DNA of 64,000 bases from Campylobacterales bacterium (GTDB lineage: Bacteria; Campylobacterota; Campylobacteria; Campylobacterales; Sulfurimonadaceae), in contig JAFGVE010000016.1 in the NCBI GenBank assembly GCA_016938175.1, forward strand, positions 1 through 64,000. Reading direction: 5' to 3'. The notes beneath the pieces were generated by a model. It saw only the letters and a program-made list of their open reading frames with translations. It searched no databases and was not told the origin of the DNA. Numbering within the stretch: the first letter of the stretch is position 1; each line of letters opens with the position of its first letter. Positions 9,057 through 17,882 of this stretch are shown here, piece by piece. Made by a program: the position numbers and the translations under genes.

Positions 9057-10313
9057 TTTAAGTCTTTGTATTTTTGCTCCTACACCTTCAAGCTTTTTTT
9101 CTAAAGAATCATACCCTCTATCGAGGTGATAGATACGGTGGATATTTGTTTCTCCGCTTGCTACAAGTGCAGCTAAAACAAGTGCAGATGAAGCGCGAAG
9201 ATCTGTTGCCATTACATCTGTTCCACTGAGTTTAGTTTTTCCGTTTACTGTTGCCGTATGTCCATTGAGTGTAATTTTCGCACCCATACGTTGAAGCTCA
9301 CTAACGTGCATAAAACGGTTTTCAAAAAGTCTCTCCTCTATAATAGAAGTTCCATTCGCTTGAGTCGCAAGTGCTAAAAATTGCGCTTGCATATCTGTTG
9401 GAAATCCAGGATACTCCTGAGTAATGATTTTGACAGGTTGTAACTCATCAGCAGGAGAAATTGTGATAGACTTCTCTGTTACACTACATTTACACCCCAT
9501 CTCTTCAAGTTTTGATAATACTGCGCCTAAATGCTTTGGTTCAACATCTGTCAGTGTTAGTTTGGACTTTGTTATAGCACCAGCACAGAGATATGTACCT
9601 GCTTCAATTCTATCTGGGATAATAGAAAATTCATCTATTTCTAAAAGTTTTCCATTTGTTCCGTGAATAGTAAGCATAGCAGTTCCAATACCTTCAATAG
9701 TTACACCACTTGCATTGAGAACTTCACAAAGTTGGACAACTTCAGGTTCTCTAGCAGCATTTGTAATAGTCGTAATACCTTCAGCAAGAGCAGCTGCCAT
9801 AACAATATTAGCAGTTCCTGTTACCGTTATCTTGTCAAAGATGATATTGCATCCTTTTAGACCATTGGGAGCTGTCGCTTGCACGTATCCTGATTCAATA
9901 ACTATTTGTGCACCCATTTGTTCAAGCGCTTTTAGATGCAGATCGATAGGACGTTGTCCAATGGCACATCCACCAGGAAGAGATACTTCACAGTGACCAA
10001 AACGTGAAAGTATCGGTCCTAAAACTAAAATAGAAGCTCGCATAGTTTTTACAATGTCGTAAGTGGCTTTTGTCTCGTGAATTTTTGATGTATCGACTGT
10101 AACGTTCTCTAGAGATATTTCACATGATGCACCTAAATTTGAAAGAAGTTTTAAAAGTGTTTTAATATCTGCAACATGTGGAAGATTTTTTATAGTGACT
10201 CTGTTTTTTGCTAAAATCGTCATTGCAATGAGTGGCAAAGAGGCGTTTTTCGCACCAGAAATTTTTATTGTTCCGTTTAGGGTATCTACACCCTGCGTCT
10301 TTAAGTAATCCAT
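9051..10313 (-). CDS. murA: UDP-N-acetylglucosamine 1-carboxyvinyltransferase
   Basis: 420 residues, standard MurA length. It transfers enolpyruvate from PEP to UDP-GlcNAc, the first committed step of peptidoglycan synthesis. Seen: the N-terminal [10 protein letters not shown] with the conserved Lys, the catalytic loop [10 protein letters not shown] with Cys116 (the fosfomycin-reactive residue, so not the Asp variant), and the C-terminal [14 protein letters not shown]. It is divergent from the 10385 gene, which has its own TATAAT promoter. Confidence 0.97.
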   Translation of the reverse strand: MDYLKTQGVDTLNGTIKISGAKNASLPLIAMTILAKNRVTIKNLPHVADIKTLLKLLSNLGASCEISLENVTVDTSKIHETKATYDIVKTMRASILVLGPILSRFGHCEVSLPGGCAIGQRPIDLHLKALEQMGAQIVIESGYVQATAPNGLKGCNIIFDKITVTGTANIVMAAALAEGITTITNAAREPEVVQLCEVLNASGVTIEGIGTAMLTIHGTNGKLLEIDEFSIIPDRIEAGTYLCAGAITKSKLTLTDVEPKHLGAVLSKLEEMGCKCSVTEKSITISPADELQPVKIITQEYPGFPTDMQAQFLALATQANGTSIIEERLFENRFMHVSELQRMGAKITLNGHTATVNGKTKLSGTDVMATDLRASSALVLAALVASGETNIHRIYHLDRGYDSLEKKLEGVGAKIQRLKE

Positions 10314-10361
10314 GCGACATTATAGCTAAAAACCTCAAAGATTAAATTAGATTGTTTTTGC

Positions 10362-10367
10362 TATAAT
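10362..10367 (+). promoter_or_regulatory. -10 box (TATAAT) of the 10385-13041 gene run
   Basis: Perfect TATAAT followed by an AAAGGAG ribosome site and the ATG at 10385. The next five genes are overlapping or nearly abutting, so this promoter may serve all of them up to rsmD. Confidence 0.6.
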
Positions 10368-10384
10368 CTTCCCAAAGGAGAGAG

Positions 10385-10807
10385 ATGAGCTCGGCATTAG
10401 ACAGACTAAAAAATCTTACAAATAGAATTTCAGGTTATGAGGTTACTCGTAAAGAGAATCTTAAGAGCCTAGAAGAGCTTTTTTATGCGATAGGACTCGA
10501 TAAAAAAGTGCAAAATTTTGAAGAGATATTTTCTTACAAAGCAATCAATCTCTCTGGAGCATCTCTTGCTCCAGAATCTTTGGGTGAAATCAAAGAGGGA
10601 AAGTATTTTCAGATACTTGCCATCTCGTATGATAAAAACGCAAAAGTAAAGAGTAAAAATATCTCTTTGGGCTATTTTGGAAGAGCTGAACTTGTTGATG
10701 CTTCACTTAGAAATAGAGTAGTTGAGTTTATTATTCGTTATAGATTTGAGAAAAGTTTTATGACACTTGAACACTATTATACAATGCTTGAGAATTTCAC
10801 TGAGTAA
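10385..10807 (+). CDS. Hypothetical protein, 140 residues
   Basis: Not recognised. Soluble, no signal peptide or membrane segment, charged and helical at both ends with a beta-rich centre. It has its own TATAAT and a strong AAAGGAG ribosome site. Its TAA overlaps the next ATG by one base, so it is translationally coupled to the membrane protein that follows. Its place at the head of an exonuclease/rsmD gene run suggests a conserved cytoplasmic role but gives no function. Confidence 0.7.
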   Translation: MSSALDRLKNLTNRISGYEVTRKENLKSLEELFYAIGLDKKVQNFEEIFSYKAINLSGASLAPESLGEIKEGKYFQILAISYDKNAKVKSKNISLGYFGRAELVDASLRNRVVEFIIRYRFEKSFMTLEHYYTMLENFTE

Positions 10808-11349
10808 TGTTGCGGTTTTATTTTTTTCTTTGGGTGGAGTGGTTGATACGACTACTTTATATAACCCTTAGTAGTACTTTTACTCTCTCGCTTGGCATTA
10901 CTCTTTATTCCTATTTTTCACAAGGTGCTATTGGATTAGAGTTTGATGTATATGTAGCCTTAGGTGAAGTTTTTTTGTTCTGGTTTGCATTACTAGTGAA
11001 CTTTATCTTGCCAATTGCACTTTTTTTTAGTGTCAAAGTACTTTTTAATAATTGTGTAGAAGGAACTTCTTTAAAACTACTTGCCTGTGTTAAAGAGGAG
11101 AACTATATAGAAAGTATTGGCTATGGGAATTTAATCAAAGTATGGCGTAAGTGGCTTTTACTCATTGTATGGGGAAGTGCAACATTTGTTTTAGCCAGTT
11201 TCATCATTCACTATCTACTGAGTGGCTTTTCAGTGAGTTTTTCTTTTTTTAGTATTTATTTACTCTATTTTTTTATAGCCTTGAGTGGTTTTTTTGCAAT
11301 TGTTTTTCTTGCAAGTTTTTGTAAACAGGTGCGGCTAAAGAGATGTTGA
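10807..11349 (+). CDS. Hypothetical membrane protein with four predicted helices
   Basis: 180 residues. Hydrophobic segments lie near residues 8-33 (RLLYITLSSTFTLSLGITLY), 50-75, 116-140 and 145-172, so four transmembrane helices are likely. No family motif was recognised. Its start overlaps the preceding stop and its end overlaps the start of the exonuclease gene by 7 bp, showing tight translational coupling on both sides. Confidence 0.65.
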   Translation: MLRFYFFLWVEWLIRLLYITLSSTFTLSLGITLYSYFSQGAIGLEFDVYVALGEVFLFWFALLVNFILPIALFFSVKVLFNNCVEGTSLKLLACVKEENYIESIGYGNLIKVWRKWLLLIVWGSATFVLASFIIHYLLSGFSVSFSFFSIYLLYFFIALSGFFAIVFLASFCKQVRLKRC

Positions 11350-12044
11350 TATTTTTGGACCTTGAAACAACAGGCATAACAGCTGAAGATAGAGTTTGTT
11401 CCATTGCACTTGTCGATGAAAAAAGTTTTGTATATGAATTTATAAATGAAGGTAAAAAAATACCTCCGACTGCCTCTGCAATTCATCATATAACTAATGA
11501 GATGATACAAAGGGCTCCAGAGCTTGTAAAGAGCCAGAGTTGGGGCTACTTGCAAGAACATAATCTTAACGAGAATATTATCATAGGGCATAATGTTAGT
11601 TTTGATATAGAGATGCTTGAGAAAAAAGGATTTGTTTGGCAGGGAGAGTTGATAGACACAATGCGGGTGGCTAAACACCTCATTGAAGAGTGTGACTCTT
11701 ATGCTTTACAAAACTTACGTTATGAACTGAAGCTTTATAAAAAAGAGTCAAATATTTTACAAAACTATGGAATTAAAGATGCTATAGAGGCTCATAATGC
11801 GCTTGGTGACGCCTTAGTTGTGAAACTACTTTTTGAGTATTTGAGTGAATTTTCAAATGTAGATGAGATGCTCGAGTTAACGCATAAAAAAGTTTTGCTA
11901 AATAAGTTCAGTTTTGGAAAATATAAAGAGCGTTATATTGAAGAGATTGTATTAAATGATAGAGCATACATAGAGTGGATGTATGGACTACAAGATATAG
12001 ATGAAGATTTGAGATACTCATTAGAGTACTACCTAGAAGGATAA
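11343..12044 (+). CDS. DnaQ-like 3'-5' exonuclease with a C-terminal accessory domain
   Basis: 233 residues. DEDDh exonuclease residues are intact: FLDLETTG (Asp6/Glu8), ExoII IIIGHNVSFDIEM and ExoIII AHNALGDAL. After the nuclease domain (about 1-165) the segment KFSFGKYKERYIEEIVLNDR resembles the small DUF3820-type module often found C-terminal to DnaQ-like nucleases. It acts on DNA or RNA 3' ends; the lack of other polymerase parts and the overlap with a membrane-protein gene argue against calling it the replicative epsilon subunit. A second DnaQ-like exonuclease is at 43486. Confidence 0.8.
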   Translation: MLIFLDLETTGITAEDRVCSIALVDEKSFVYEFINEGKKIPPTASAIHHITNEMIQRAPELVKSQSWGYLQEHNLNENIIIGHNVSFDIEMLEKKGFVWQGELIDTMRVAKHLIEECDSYALQNLRYELKLYKKESNILQNYGIKDAIEAHNALGDALVVKLLFEYLSEFSNVDEMLELTHKKVLLNKFSFGKYKERYIEEIVLNDRAYIEWMYGLQDIDEDLRYSLEYYLEG

Positions 12045-12047
12045 AAC

Positions 12048-12446
12048 ATGAAAATTGCTGTGGAGTGTCAATCCCCTCTTTTACAAAAATCACTAGAAAT
12101 TTTTTTGAGTAAATATTTAAGCAGTGCAAAAAAATGTGACTTACTTATACGAGATACAAAGTGTCTTGAAGATAAAAGATGTTTTTATATAGCAAGTAAT
12201 GAAGGTGCAGATCTCTTAAAACCTTTTTCAAAATCACAACTTATTTTAGCACTGGAAAAACGATATAAAGAGCTTTATAAAGATACGAAAGTGGCAGTTA
12301 AAGAAAGAAATGAGTCTTGGAGTGAAGAAGAAGGTTTTAGAGAAGAGAGTCTGGATTTCTCTATTCTTGAAAAACGTATAGATACATTGACTCAGGAGTA
12401 TAAAGAGAATATTCTTCGCGCGATAAAGGCGTTTTATGAAAACTAA
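12048..12446 (+). CDS. Hypothetical protein with a degenerate receiver-like N-terminus
   Basis: 132 residues. The first 80 residues follow a receiver-like order: a strand (MKIAVECQS), a helix, DLLIRDT at the strand where the phospho-Asp normally sits, FYIASNE, then LLKPFSKSQLILALEKRY, which looks like the conserved Lys-Pro and last helix. The usual acidic pair after strand one is missing and the domain is short, so phosphorylation is doubtful. The rest is a charged helical tail. It starts 3 bp after the exonuclease gene and overlaps rsmD by 11 bp. Function unknown; the fold reading is inference. Confidence 0.6.
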   Translation: MKIAVECQSPLLQKSLEIFLSKYLSSAKKCDLLIRDTKCLEDKRCFYIASNEGADLLKPFSKSQLILALEKRYKELYKDTKVAVKERNESWSEEEGFREESLDFSILEKRIDTLTQEYKENILRAIKAFYEN

Positions 12447-13041
12447 GGGCAGTGGACTAACAAAAAAAATAATTGCAGGAAAATATAAAGGAAAAACACT
12501 TAAACTCCCTTCTAAAACTACTACAAGAAGTTCAAAGACGATTGTATTGGAGTCATTTTTTAATACCTTGCAGTTTGATATTGTAGATGCTTGCTTTGTG
12601 GAAGTTTTTTCCGGAAGTGGGTCTATAGGACTTGAAGCACTAAGCCGTGGCGCTAAACGAATATTTTTTATGGAAAAAGATAGAGATGCTCTCAATACAC
12701 TTCGTGAAAATATAGCGCAGACTGATAGTAGTGCTTGTGAGGTTTTTGGTGGTAACAGTTTTGAAAACATTAACTCTGTTCTCGCACGCTTAAAATCTTT
12801 GAAAGAGGATGCCTACTTTTACATAGATCCACCGTTTAGTATCCGTGAAGGTATGGAAGATATTTATGACAATACTATACAACTTATAGCGTCTTTACCG
12901 ACTTCTGCTGTGCGCATGATAATAATAGAGCATATGAGTGGTTTAGAAATACCGAGTTTAATTGGAAAGTATAGTGTTGAAAAAACAAAAAAATTTGGGA
13001 ATACCTCTCTTACTTACCTCGTATGTGAAGATATGGAATAA
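12436..13041 (+). CDS. rsmD: 16S rRNA (guanine966-N2)-methyltransferase
   Basis: 201 residues, typical RsmD length. It methylates G966 (E. coli numbering) of 16S rRNA using S-adenosylmethionine. Seen: the N-terminal IIAGKYKGKTLKLP, the SAM-binding VEVFSGSGSIGLEALSRGA near residue 56, and the catalytic YIDPPF near residue 130 of the N6/N2-methyltransferase type. The ATG at 12436 lies inside the previous gene, giving an 11-bp overlap. A sigma-54-like promoter for flgI spans its stop codon. Confidence 0.92.
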   Translation: MKTKGSGLTKKIIAGKYKGKTLKLPSKTTTRSSKTIVLESFFNTLQFDIVDACFVEVFSGSGSIGLEALSRGAKRIFFMEKDRDALNTLRENIAQTDSSACEVFGGNSFENINSVLARLKSLKEDAYFYIDPPFSIREGMEDIYDNTIQLIASLPTSAVRMIIIEHMSGLEIPSLIGKYSVEKTKKFGNTSLTYLVCEDME

Positions 13042-13049
13042 TTTTTGCT
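13034..13049 (+). promoter_or_regulatory. Sigma-54-type promoter upstream of flgI
   Basis: TGGAAT, five bases, TTGCT: the GG and GC pairs are exactly 10 bp apart, as required for -24/-12 promoters. The predicted start, about 12 bp after the GC, leaves a short leader with AAGGA before the flgI ATG at 13077. RpoN control of rod, hook and ring genes is established in Campylobacter and Helicobacter. The site overlaps the end of rsmD. Confidence 0.6.
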
Positions 13050-13076
13050 AATTCTTACTAATTGTAAGGATGATGC

Positions 13077-14123
13077 ATGAAATATTTTTTCTTTTTATTA
13101 CTTCTTTTTTCGACATTGAATGCTACAAAAATAACTGATGTTTCAAGTATTGTAGGGGTACGAGAGAATCAAATTATTGGTTACTCACTTGTAGTTGGAT
13201 TGAAAAAAACAGGGGATGGAACAACTTCACGTTTTACATTGCAATCAATTTCAAATATGCTTAGAGCGATGAATATTGATATGCAACCCATAGATATCAA
13301 ATCAAAAAACGTTGCCGCAGTTGTTGTAACAGCAACAATGAAGCCTTTTGCACGCCAAGGTGATAAATTTGATGTAATTGTCTCTTCTATAGGAGATGCA
13401 AAATCTCTTGAGGGTGGTACACTACTAATGACTCCGCTAAAAGGAGTTGATGGGAAAATATATGCACTTGCTCAAGGAAGTGTTAGTATTGGTGGACTAA
13501 ACGCACGAGGTGCAGGCAGTGAAACACATCCAACTACGGGAACAGTCCTGAATGGTGGTTTTATAGAGCGTGAAATTCCTATAGATATGTATCATCAAGA
13601 GTATGCAACTCTCTCTTTAAAAGAGTCTGGATTTACAAATGCAGTAGCAGTGCAAAATGCTGTAAACAACTACTATAACACACAAGTAGCCGTTGCAATG
13701 GACTCACGAAGTATTAAACTCAAACGACCACAAAATCGCTCTATGGTAGAGTTTTTGGCTGAGGTCCAAGAGATTGATATGGAGTATAAACCAAAAAATA
13801 AAATTGTTATTAATGAGCGAACAGGAACAATAGTAGCCGGTGTAGACATAAAATTAAAACCAATTATTTTAACGCATGGGGACATCACTATAAAAGTAGT
13901 TGAACAAAAAGATCTTCCGTCTCCTAATGGTTCTATGAAGGTTGATGAGAACATGGTTATTGGTTTAAATGAGAATGAAGTTTACACAAAAGAGGGAACA
14001 ACAACTGTTGCAAACTTGGTACGTTCATTGCAAAAGTTAGGTGCTACTCCTAAAGATATTATCTCTATTTTAGAGGCTATGAAGAGTGCTGGTAGTATTT
14101 CAGCAGATTTACAGGTGATGTAA
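13077..14123 (+). CDS. flgI: Flagellar P-ring protein FlgI
   Basis: 348 residues, full length. A signal peptide (about 1-16, ending STLNA) is followed by the conserved KITDVSSIVGVRENQIIGYSLVVGL start. It forms the periplasmic P ring around the rod in the peptidoglycan layer. The C-terminal TTVANLVRSLQKLGATPKDIISILEA is the family's conserved end. The next gene starts at the base after its stop, so flgI and flgJ(N) are co-translated. Confidence 0.96.
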   Translation: MKYFFFLLLLFSTLNATKITDVSSIVGVRENQIIGYSLVVGLKKTGDGTTSRFTLQSISNMLRAMNIDMQPIDIKSKNVAAVVVTATMKPFARQGDKFDVIVSSIGDAKSLEGGTLLMTPLKGVDGKIYALAQGSVSIGGLNARGAGSETHPTTGTVLNGGFIEREIPIDMYHQEYATLSLKESGFTNAVAVQNAVNNYYNTQVAVAMDSRSIKLKRPQNRSMVEFLAEVQEIDMEYKPKNKIVINERTGTIVAGVDIKLKPIILTHGDITIKVVEQKDLPSPNGSMKVDENMVIGLNENEVYTKEGTTTVANLVRSLQKLGATPKDIISILEAMKSAGSISADLQVM

Positions 14124-14441
14124 ATGAGTTACGGTATTGATTCGTTAAGTGCGAAGGTTCAACTTGCAGCATCACAACAAAACATTCCAAAAATAGATAC
14201 AACTGCTGATAATAAAGAGCTAAGAGAACAGACTGATGCTTTTGAGTCCATTATAATTAAAATGTTGATGGATAATGCATTAAAAGATGAGAAAAATCTT
14301 TTTTCAGATCAGAATGATCCCGGTGATAAAATTTATAACTCCATGTATAGAGATGAACTCTCAAAGGCAAGTGCAGGGGGCTTTGGATTTTCGGAGATGC
14401 TCTACAACTATTTAAGCGAAAAGAATTCTAAAAATTCTTAG
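14124..14441 (+). CDS. Rod-binding FlgJ N-terminal domain protein
   Basis: 105 residues. It corresponds only to the rod-capping half of FlgJ: LREQTDAFESIIIKMLMDNALKDE, then SMYRDELSKASAGGFGFSEML. The muramidase domain present in enterobacterial FlgJ is absent, as in other Campylobacterota, so wall digestion must come from another protein. It abuts flgI with no gap. Confidence 0.87.
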   Translation: MSYGIDSLSAKVQLAASQQNIPKIDTTADNKELREQTDAFESIIIKMLMDNALKDEKNLFSDQNDPGDKIYNSMYRDELSKASAGGFGFSEMLYNYLSEKNSKNS

Positions 14442-14449
14442 GCTTTATC

Positions 14450-14476
14450 TTGAAAAAATAGAGCTTTTGCCGATAT
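14450..14476 (+). promoter_or_regulatory. Sigma-28 (FliA)-type promoter of flgM
   Basis: GCCGATAT at 14469-14476 matches 7 of 8 bases of the FliA -10 (GCCGATAA). A weak -35 (TTGAAAAA) lies at the right 11-bp spacing. The flgM start is at 14520. FliA control of the gene for its own anti-sigma factor is the known feedback circuit. Confidence 0.6.
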
Positions 14477-14519
14477 GTATTGTATAGAAACTACTAGTCA
14501 AAGAGTTAAAGGATAAGTT

Positions 14520-14729
14520 ATGATTTCACAATACAATAGCGCAGCTACAAGAAGTGCTATGAATACGACTGTTAGCGAGCAAAAAGATGTTAAAAAGTCT
14601 GCTGCTACACCAAATGCACAGTTAACTGATGAGAATAGAGTTGAGCAGTTAAAAGCCTCTATAAACTCTGGAGAGTACAAAATAGATTTGGATGCTCTCT
14701 CTGAGAAAGTGGCTCAGGAATTGCTTTAA
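14520..14729 (+). CDS. flgM: Anti-sigma-28 factor FlgM
   Basis: 69 residues. The C-terminal half, RVEQLKASINSGEYKIDLDALSEKVAQELL, carries the FlgM sigma-binding pattern (ExR...L...I..G.Y.ID...IA). FlgM holds FliA inactive until the hook is finished and in other bacteria is exported. The N-terminus is low-complexity Ala/Ser/Thr, as expected for a partly disordered protein. ATG follows AAAGGAT and a FliA-type promoter. Confidence 0.88.
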   Translation: MISQYNSAATRSAMNTTVSEQKDVKKSAATPNAQLTDENRVEQLKASINSGEYKIDLDALSEKVAQELL

Positions 14730-14760
14730 TATATTAAAACTATAAAATAAAGGGTTCACC

Positions 14761-15189
14761 ATGCTGTCACTTCATTTGAAAAATGCTTTAGCAGACTTAA
14801 GAGATTTGATTGCAATCACTGAGTCAGATATAGAAGATATTAAAGTAGCACAACATGACCCTCAGTTTGACAGACTCGCTATTAAAGATGAAAAACTGAA
14901 AAGTTTTGAAGCGAAAAAGGCGATGATTGATCACGAAATTTCTTCACTAATGACAGCTTCTCCTGAAGTTGAACTACCACAACTACTCAATGAAGAGCAA
15001 CATCAACTTTTAGCTGATTTAAAAGTCGAGTTACATAATCTTAAAGAGGTTAATAAGCGTTATGCAAAACTTGTGTTAGTTGTGAGTAACCTTTACAACT
15101 CATTTTTAGAGAGAGTTGTACCTACTGAGATGCAAGGATATAGCAAGGTTGCTTCAAAAAATCCTTCGATTCTCGAAGTGAGAGCTTAA
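14761..15189 (+). CDS. FlgN-like flagellar export chaperone (putative)
   Basis: 142 residues, all-helical and charged, with heptad-like segments near 1-60 and 80-120. FlgN-type chaperones bind FlgK and FlgL before export. Sequence signature is weak, so the call rests mainly on size, helicity and position exactly between flgM and flgK (one base before flgK). Confidence 0.6.
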   Translation: MLSLHLKNALADLRDLIAITESDIEDIKVAQHDPQFDRLAIKDEKLKSFEAKKAMIDHEISSLMTASPEVELPQLLNEEQHQLLADLKVELHNLKEVNKRYAKLVLVVSNLYNSFLERVVPTEMQGYSKVASKNPSILEVRA

Positions 15190-15190
15190 A

Positions 15191-17071
15191 ATGGCAACAC
15201 TTTTTAATTCTTTAAATGTTGGCTATAGCGGACTCAGTGCTGCACAAGTTGGGATTAATACCACTGGTCACAATATTACAAATGCTGAGACTGATGGATA
15301 TACAAGACAGCGTGTTGTACAAGCTGCTTCTACACCACTTTACACAGCCCCTGGAAATGTTGGAAATGGTGTAACTATCGATGATATAGCAAGAGTGTTT
15401 GATAATTTTGTTTTTGAGAGATACACTAGTATATCTTCTGAGAAAGAGTATAGCGATTTTGAGATGCAGACACTTGATCAGCTCTCAACATATTTTCCTG
15501 AAATCGATGGCGTTGGTGTAAAAGCAGATTTAGCAGAGTTTTACAATATGTGGCAAACTTTTGCAGATAATCCGGATAATGATGCAATCAAAGTTGCACT
15601 TGCACAACAAACACAAACCTTAGCGCAGCATATATCTCAAACGCAGAATCAAGTACTTGCACTACAGTCTTCAATTAATGAGCAGTTGGCTGTAAATATT
15701 GATCAAGTAAATAAATTGGCAGAGCAGTTAGCAGATTTAAACAGAGCAATTGATGTAGCCGAAGCAGGTGATAATTATACGGCTAATGACTTACGCGATA
15801 AACGTAATGTAATTGAACGTGATTTAGCAAGACTTATTGGTGCAGAAGTAAATCATGGGCAGTTGAGCGCAAATATTCAAATTGATAGTAATGCAAACAT
15901 CGCAACAGAGAGTTATACACTAAGTGTAAATGGTTTTAATATCGTTGATGGTGCTACGTTTCACCCACTTCATCTCTCTAGTGAGGGTAATCCTTCAGGT
16001 TTTTATGAGGTCTCTTACAAACGACAAGATGGCACGCTTATTCCAATGGAAGAAGAGATTAATGGTGGTAAGATAGGTGCCATTTTTGATTTACGCGGAG
16101 GCTCTATCGATAGTACTAGTGGTTTGCCTACAGATGGAATATTGCAAGATGTTGTAACACAACTTGATGCTTTTGCTAAAGGGCTTATTCAAGCAACGAA
16201 TAACTTATATGGTGCAACGGCAACGCAAAAAATGTCATCAAATGTGCTTGATATCTCTCCAACAACTACTTTAGCAAATTCAACTGATATTAATACAGGT
16301 TCATTTGAGCTTGTTGTGTATGACATAGATGGCAATGAAGTGGCGCGAAGAGCTATTAATATAGATAATGCTACAGTTATGAGCGGAAGTGCTGGTTCAA
16401 ACTCTATTCAAGCACAAATAGAAGCTGTTATTGATGATAATGGTGATGGAAATGCAAGTAATGATATAGATGACTTCTTAATTTACAATTTTCAGCCAAG
16501 TGCCTCTGGAGAACTAAGACTTGAGTTAATGGTTGACCCTGCACAAGCTTCTAAAGGGTATACTTTCTCAATCCAAGATAAACTGAGTGATGAAAATGAT
16601 TTTTCATCTGGAAGTAATTTTGCAGGTGCTTTGGGTCTAGGTCGTTACTTTGACGGTGATAGTGCCAAAACAATTGATTTACACCATACTTTTAAAGATA
16701 ATCCTACAAAAATTACAGCAGGTTTTTCTTCTACAGCAGGAGATAATAGAGTTGCTCTGAATATGGTACAACAACAGTTTGAGTCATATGATTTTAATGT
16801 TGGAGGGGATGTATATAACTCTACTATGTATGAGATGTTTGATGTAACGGCAACCTATGTTGGTATAACTACAAACTCTGCTATTACACGTAATGAAACT
16901 GTAACAACACAGTTTAACTCTGCACAATTAGAGTATGATTCAGTCTCTAAAGTTAGTTTAGACGAAGAGATGACAAACCTTATAAAATATCAAACATCTT
17001 ATGGAGCTGCTGCAAAAGTTATCACGACAGTTGATCAGATGATGCAGACACTTTTAGGCATAAAACAGTAG
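15191..17071 (+). CDS. flgK: Flagellar hook-associated protein 1
   Basis: 626 residues. The N-terminal rod/hook motif (SLNVGYSGLSAAQVGINTTGHNITNAETDGYTRQ) and the C-terminal helix (SLDEEMTNLIKYQTSYGAAAKVITTVDQMMQTLLGI) form the terminal coiled coils typical of axial proteins. A variable central region holds Asp/Asn-rich stretches such as DDNGDGNASNDIDDF. It is the first junction protein between hook and filament. The start follows the flgN-like stop by one base. Confidence 0.95.
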   Translation: MATLFNSLNVGYSGLSAAQVGINTTGHNITNAETDGYTRQRVVQAASTPLYTAPGNVGNGVTIDDIARVFDNFVFERYTSISSEKEYSDFEMQTLDQLSTYFPEIDGVGVKADLAEFYNMWQTFADNPDNDAIKVALAQQTQTLAQHISQTQNQVLALQSSINEQLAVNIDQVNKLAEQLADLNRAIDVAEAGDNYTANDLRDKRNVIERDLARLIGAEVNHGQLSANIQIDSNANIATESYTLSVNGFNIVDGATFHPLHLSSEGNPSGFYEVSYKRQDGTLIPMEEEINGGKIGAIFDLRGGSIDSTSGLPTDGILQDVVTQLDAFAKGLIQATNNLYGATATQKMSSNVLDISPTTTLANSTDINTGSFELVVYDIDGNEVARRAINIDNATVMSGSAGSNSIQAQIEAVIDDNGDGNASNDIDDFLIYNFQPSASGELRLELMVDPAQASKGYTFSIQDKLSDENDFSSGSNFAGALGLGRYFDGDSAKTIDLHHTFKDNPTKITAGFSSTAGDNRVALNMVQQQFESYDFNVGGDVYNSTMYEMFDVTATYVGITTNSAITRNETVTTQFNSAQLEYDSVSKVSLDEEMTNLIKYQTSYGAAAKVITTVDQMMQTLLGIKQ

Positions 17072-17075
17072 TCTG

Positions 17076-17879
17076 ATGTATAAATTGAGTCTAGTGGTTC
17101 TGGCTTTTGTATTTTTTTTCTCATTTTTTGGTGCTTATTTTTATCAGTTAAATCCTTATGAACTTGATGGAACTGCAATTCTCGAAGCTCCTAGTTTTGA
17201 ACACTTGTGCGGTACAGATAGACTTGGCAGGGATATGCTCGCACGTCTTATCGAAGGTGGAAAAGTTTCACTTAGTATTGGTGTGGGCAGTGCATTTTTA
17301 GCTTCACTTTTAGGACTTATTATTGGAGCTACTGCGGGATACTTTCGTGGTATAGTCGATAAATCATTTGTAGTGATTGTAGATCTTTTTTTAACATTTC
17401 CAACTTTTTTTCTTCTTTTAGCACTTGTAAGTTACGTAAATGCTTCTGTTTGGGTTTTGATATTTATTATTTCTATAACGGGATGGATGACTACAGCAAG
17501 ACTTATTAGATCAGAGAGTTTTGCAATAACTTCACAGCCTTATATTAAGATACTTGGTATTGCCAATGTGTCAAAAATAAAAATTATTATGAAGTATTAT
17601 GCACCTTTATTAGCACCTATATACTTTGTAAGTTTTACCTTTGGTGTTGGTGGAGCAATTCTCTCAGAATCAGGACTTAGTTTTTTAGGACTTGGAATAG
17701 TGGCTCCTCAAATGAGTTGGGGAACAATACTTTCAGGAGGAAAAGATGTTATTGAGATTGCCTGGTGGGTTACGTTTTTTCCAGGACTTATGATTTTTTT
17801 AGTCACATTTTCGCTTATCAACATATCAAATAAGTTACAAGAACTTACAAATAAAAAAGAGATGCGGCACGAAGGCTAG
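17076..17879 (+). CDS. OppC/DppC-type ABC transporter permease
   Basis: 267 residues with an N-terminal helix (5-25), the characteristic HLCGTDRLGRDMLARLIEGG segment of OppC/DppC permeases, and five further helices. The EAA-type loop lies around residue 150-165. It would form half of a peptide or nickel/metal uptake channel. No partner permease, ATPase or binding protein is adjacent: it sits 4 bp after flgK, probably transcribed with it, and faces a convergent signalling gene. Confidence 0.85.
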   Translation: MYKLSLVVLAFVFFFSFFGAYFYQLNPYELDGTAILEAPSFEHLCGTDRLGRDMLARLIEGGKVSLSIGVGSAFLASLLGLIIGATAGYFRGIVDKSFVVIVDLFLTFPTFFLLLALVSYVNASVWVLIFIISITGWMTTARLIRSESFAITSQPYIKILGIANVSKIKIIMKYYAPLLAPIYFVSFTFGVGGAILSESGLSFLGLGIVAPQMSWGTILSGGKDVIEIAWWVTFFPGLMIFLVTFSLINISNKLQELTNKKEMRHEG

Positions 17880-17882
17880 ATT

